A stretch of 64,000 nt of DNA from NCBI RefSeq assembly GCF_000959725.1, contig NZ_CP009322.1:3100001-3164000 (forward strand). Reading direction: 5' to 3'. The notes beneath the pieces were generated by a model that did not search any database, was not told where the DNA came from, and worked only from the letters and a program-made list of their open reading frames with translations. The DNA is from Burkholderia gladioli (GTDB lineage Bacteria > Pseudomonadota > Gammaproteobacteria > Burkholderiales > Burkholderiaceae). The translations under genes and the position numbers were made by a program. Below, one piece after another: positions 62,977 to 64,000 of the stretch (positions within the stretch are counted from its first letter, which is position 1; each line of letters begins with the position of its first letter).

Positions 62977-64000
62977 ATGAAACGCACCGCATTGACGATG
63001 GTGTCGCTCGCCTCGCTGGCGGCGATGGGCTCGGCCCACGCGCAATCGAGCGTGACGCTGTACGGCCTGATCGACACGTCGCTCACCTATATCAATCACG
63101 CGGACGGCGCCAAGAACTCCTGGCTGCTCGGCAACAGCAGCGCCGGCAACCTGGCCGGTTCGCGCTGGGGCATCAAGGGCAGCGAGGACCTCGGCAGCGG
63201 CCTGAAGGCGATCTTCCAGTTGGAGAACGGCTTCAACCCGAGCACCGGCGGCCTCGGCCAGGGCGGCCGCGAGTTCGGCCGCCAGGCCTTCGTGGGCCTC
63301 GCCAGCGACCGCCTCGGCACGCTCACGCTGGGCCGCCAGTACGACCCGCTGATCGACCTGGTGCAGCCGATCACGGCCGACAACTACTTCGGCAGCGCCT
63401 TCGCGACGGCCGGCGACGTCGACAACTACGACAACAGCTTCCGGGTCGACAACGCGGTCAAGTACACCTCGCCGCTGTTCGCCGGCGTGCAGTTCGAGGC
63501 GATGTACTCGTTCGGCGGCGTGGCCGGCTCGACCGGCTCGAAGCAGTCGTACGCGGCAGCGCTGTCGTACAACGGTGGCCCGCTCAGCGTCGCCGGCGGC
63601 TACTACTACGCCACCAACACCGCGGCCGACCTCGGCCCGCGCTCGACCTGGTCGAGCACCTCGGACGGCACCTTCGACGGCCCGATCAACCTCGGCTACC
63701 AGACCGCGCACTCGATCGGCATCGCCCGCATCGCCGGCCAGTACGTGTGGGGCGCCTTCACCTTCGGCGGCGGCTACAGCAATGCGCAGTACCGTCGCGA
63801 CGGCTCCTCGCTGTTCGGCCAGAACGAGCGCTACAACACCGGCCAGGGCTTCCTGAACTACCAGGCCACCGCGGCCCTGCTGCTGGGCGTCGGCTACAGC
63901 TACACCAAGGCCAGCGGCGACACCTCGGCCACCTACCACCAGGCCTCGCTGGGCGCCGACTACACGCTGTCCAAGCGCACCGACATCTACATGACGGCCG
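62977..64000 (+). CDS. Gram-negative trimeric porin (OmpC-like), 3' partial
   Basis: The gene runs off the right edge after 341 codons. The signal peptide MKRTALTMVSLASLAAMGSA-HA is followed by QSSVTLYGLIDTSLTYINHA, the standard first strand of Burkholderia/beta-proteobacterial porins. GSRWGIKGSEDLGSGLKAIF and FGRQAFVGLASDRLGTLTLG follow, the eyelet loop and strand pattern of this family. AGGAGA precedes the ATG. It forms a general diffusion channel in the outer membrane. Long AT-rich leader DNA and the nearby candidate RNA suggest regulated expression. Confidence 0.95.
   Translation, partial: MKRTALTMVSLASLAAMGSAHAQSSVTLYGLIDTSLTYINHADGAKNSWLLGNSSAGNLAGSRWGIKGSEDLGSGLKAIFQLENGFNPSTGGLGQGGREFGRQAFVGLASDRLGTLTLGRQYDPLIDLVQPITADNYFGSAFATAGDVDNYDNSFRVDNAVKYTSPLFAGVQFEAMYSFGGVAGSTGSKQSYAAALSYNGGPLSVAGGYYYATNTAADLGPRSTWSSTSDGTFDGPINLGYQTAHSIGIARIAGQYVWGAFTFGGGYSNAQYRRDGSSLFGQNERYNTGQGFLNYQATAALLLGVGYSYTKASGDTSATYHQASLGADYTLSKRTDIYMTA

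Overview
The window is a gene-dense, very GC-rich (strong G/C third-position bias) bacterial chromosome segment that I read as Burkholderia sensu stricto, probably a secondary replicon. The evidence is the gene content: an acnD/prpF-type propionate operon with PrpR, a DUF4148 protein next to ahpCF, an H-NS-family protein of the short Burkholderia type, an OprD/OmpC-type porin set, and a scattered hopanoid (hpn) cluster. No rRNA, tRNA, CRISPR, prophage or insertion sequence was seen. The species is not determined. Layout: 1-1.8 kb, the end of an AGE-family epimerase gene and a hotdog thioesterase. 1.9-9.1 kb (minus strand), propionate catabolism prpB-prpC-acnD-prpF plus an alpha-methylacyl-CoA racemase, driven from a sigma-54 promoter and the divergent activator prpR (9.3-11.3 kb). 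11.5-14.1 kb, peroxide defence (DUF4148, ahpC, ahpF) behind a palindrome-rich control region. 14.7-19.5 kb, an S46 dipeptidyl-peptidase and a Fur-box TonB-dependent receptor. 19.6-23.5 kb, a 7TM GGDEF/EAL protein and a FeeM-like N-acyltransferase. 23.9-26.2 kb, a FAH-family hydrolase and an IclR regulator. 26.3-30.7 kb, a Pat-like acetyltransferase with a shortened ATP-grasp region, an H-NS protein and a small lipoprotein, bracketed by a 22-bp repeat family. 31.3-34.6 kb, a second sigma-54 activator with a divergent GntP permease, three inverted-repeat enhancers and a -24/-12 promoter. 34.9-41.2 kb, DedA-rhodanese fusion, OprD porin, XRE-cupin regulator and a peptide (POT) transporter. 41.3-44.1 kb, OpgC, RarD and acylphosphatase. 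44.2-50.7 kb, hopanoid genes hpnA, hpnB, ispH and hpnH with an alanine-rich coiled-coil gene inside the cluster. 50.8-54.5 kb, an anion MFS transporter, a tartrate/malate dehydrogenase and a LysR regulator. 54.7-55.8 kb, a split chromate transporter. 56.3-64 kb, a PilZ protein, cstA-ybdD, a sulfonate-type binding protein, a LysE exporter, a candidate small RNA and the start of a porin gene. The parts that work together most clearly are two sigma-54 regulons (prp and gntP), each with a good -24/-12 element and enhancer-like inverted repeats whose paired copies sit 21 bp apart, and the iron-linked genes (Fur-like boxes before the TonB receptor and before ispH-hpnH). The least explained structures are a dispersed 22-bp repeat (consensus RGGTGAG-N6-CGGGAGCGR), two compact structured transcripts ending in intrinsic terminators, and a 4 x 28-residue repeat gene in the hopanoid cluster.
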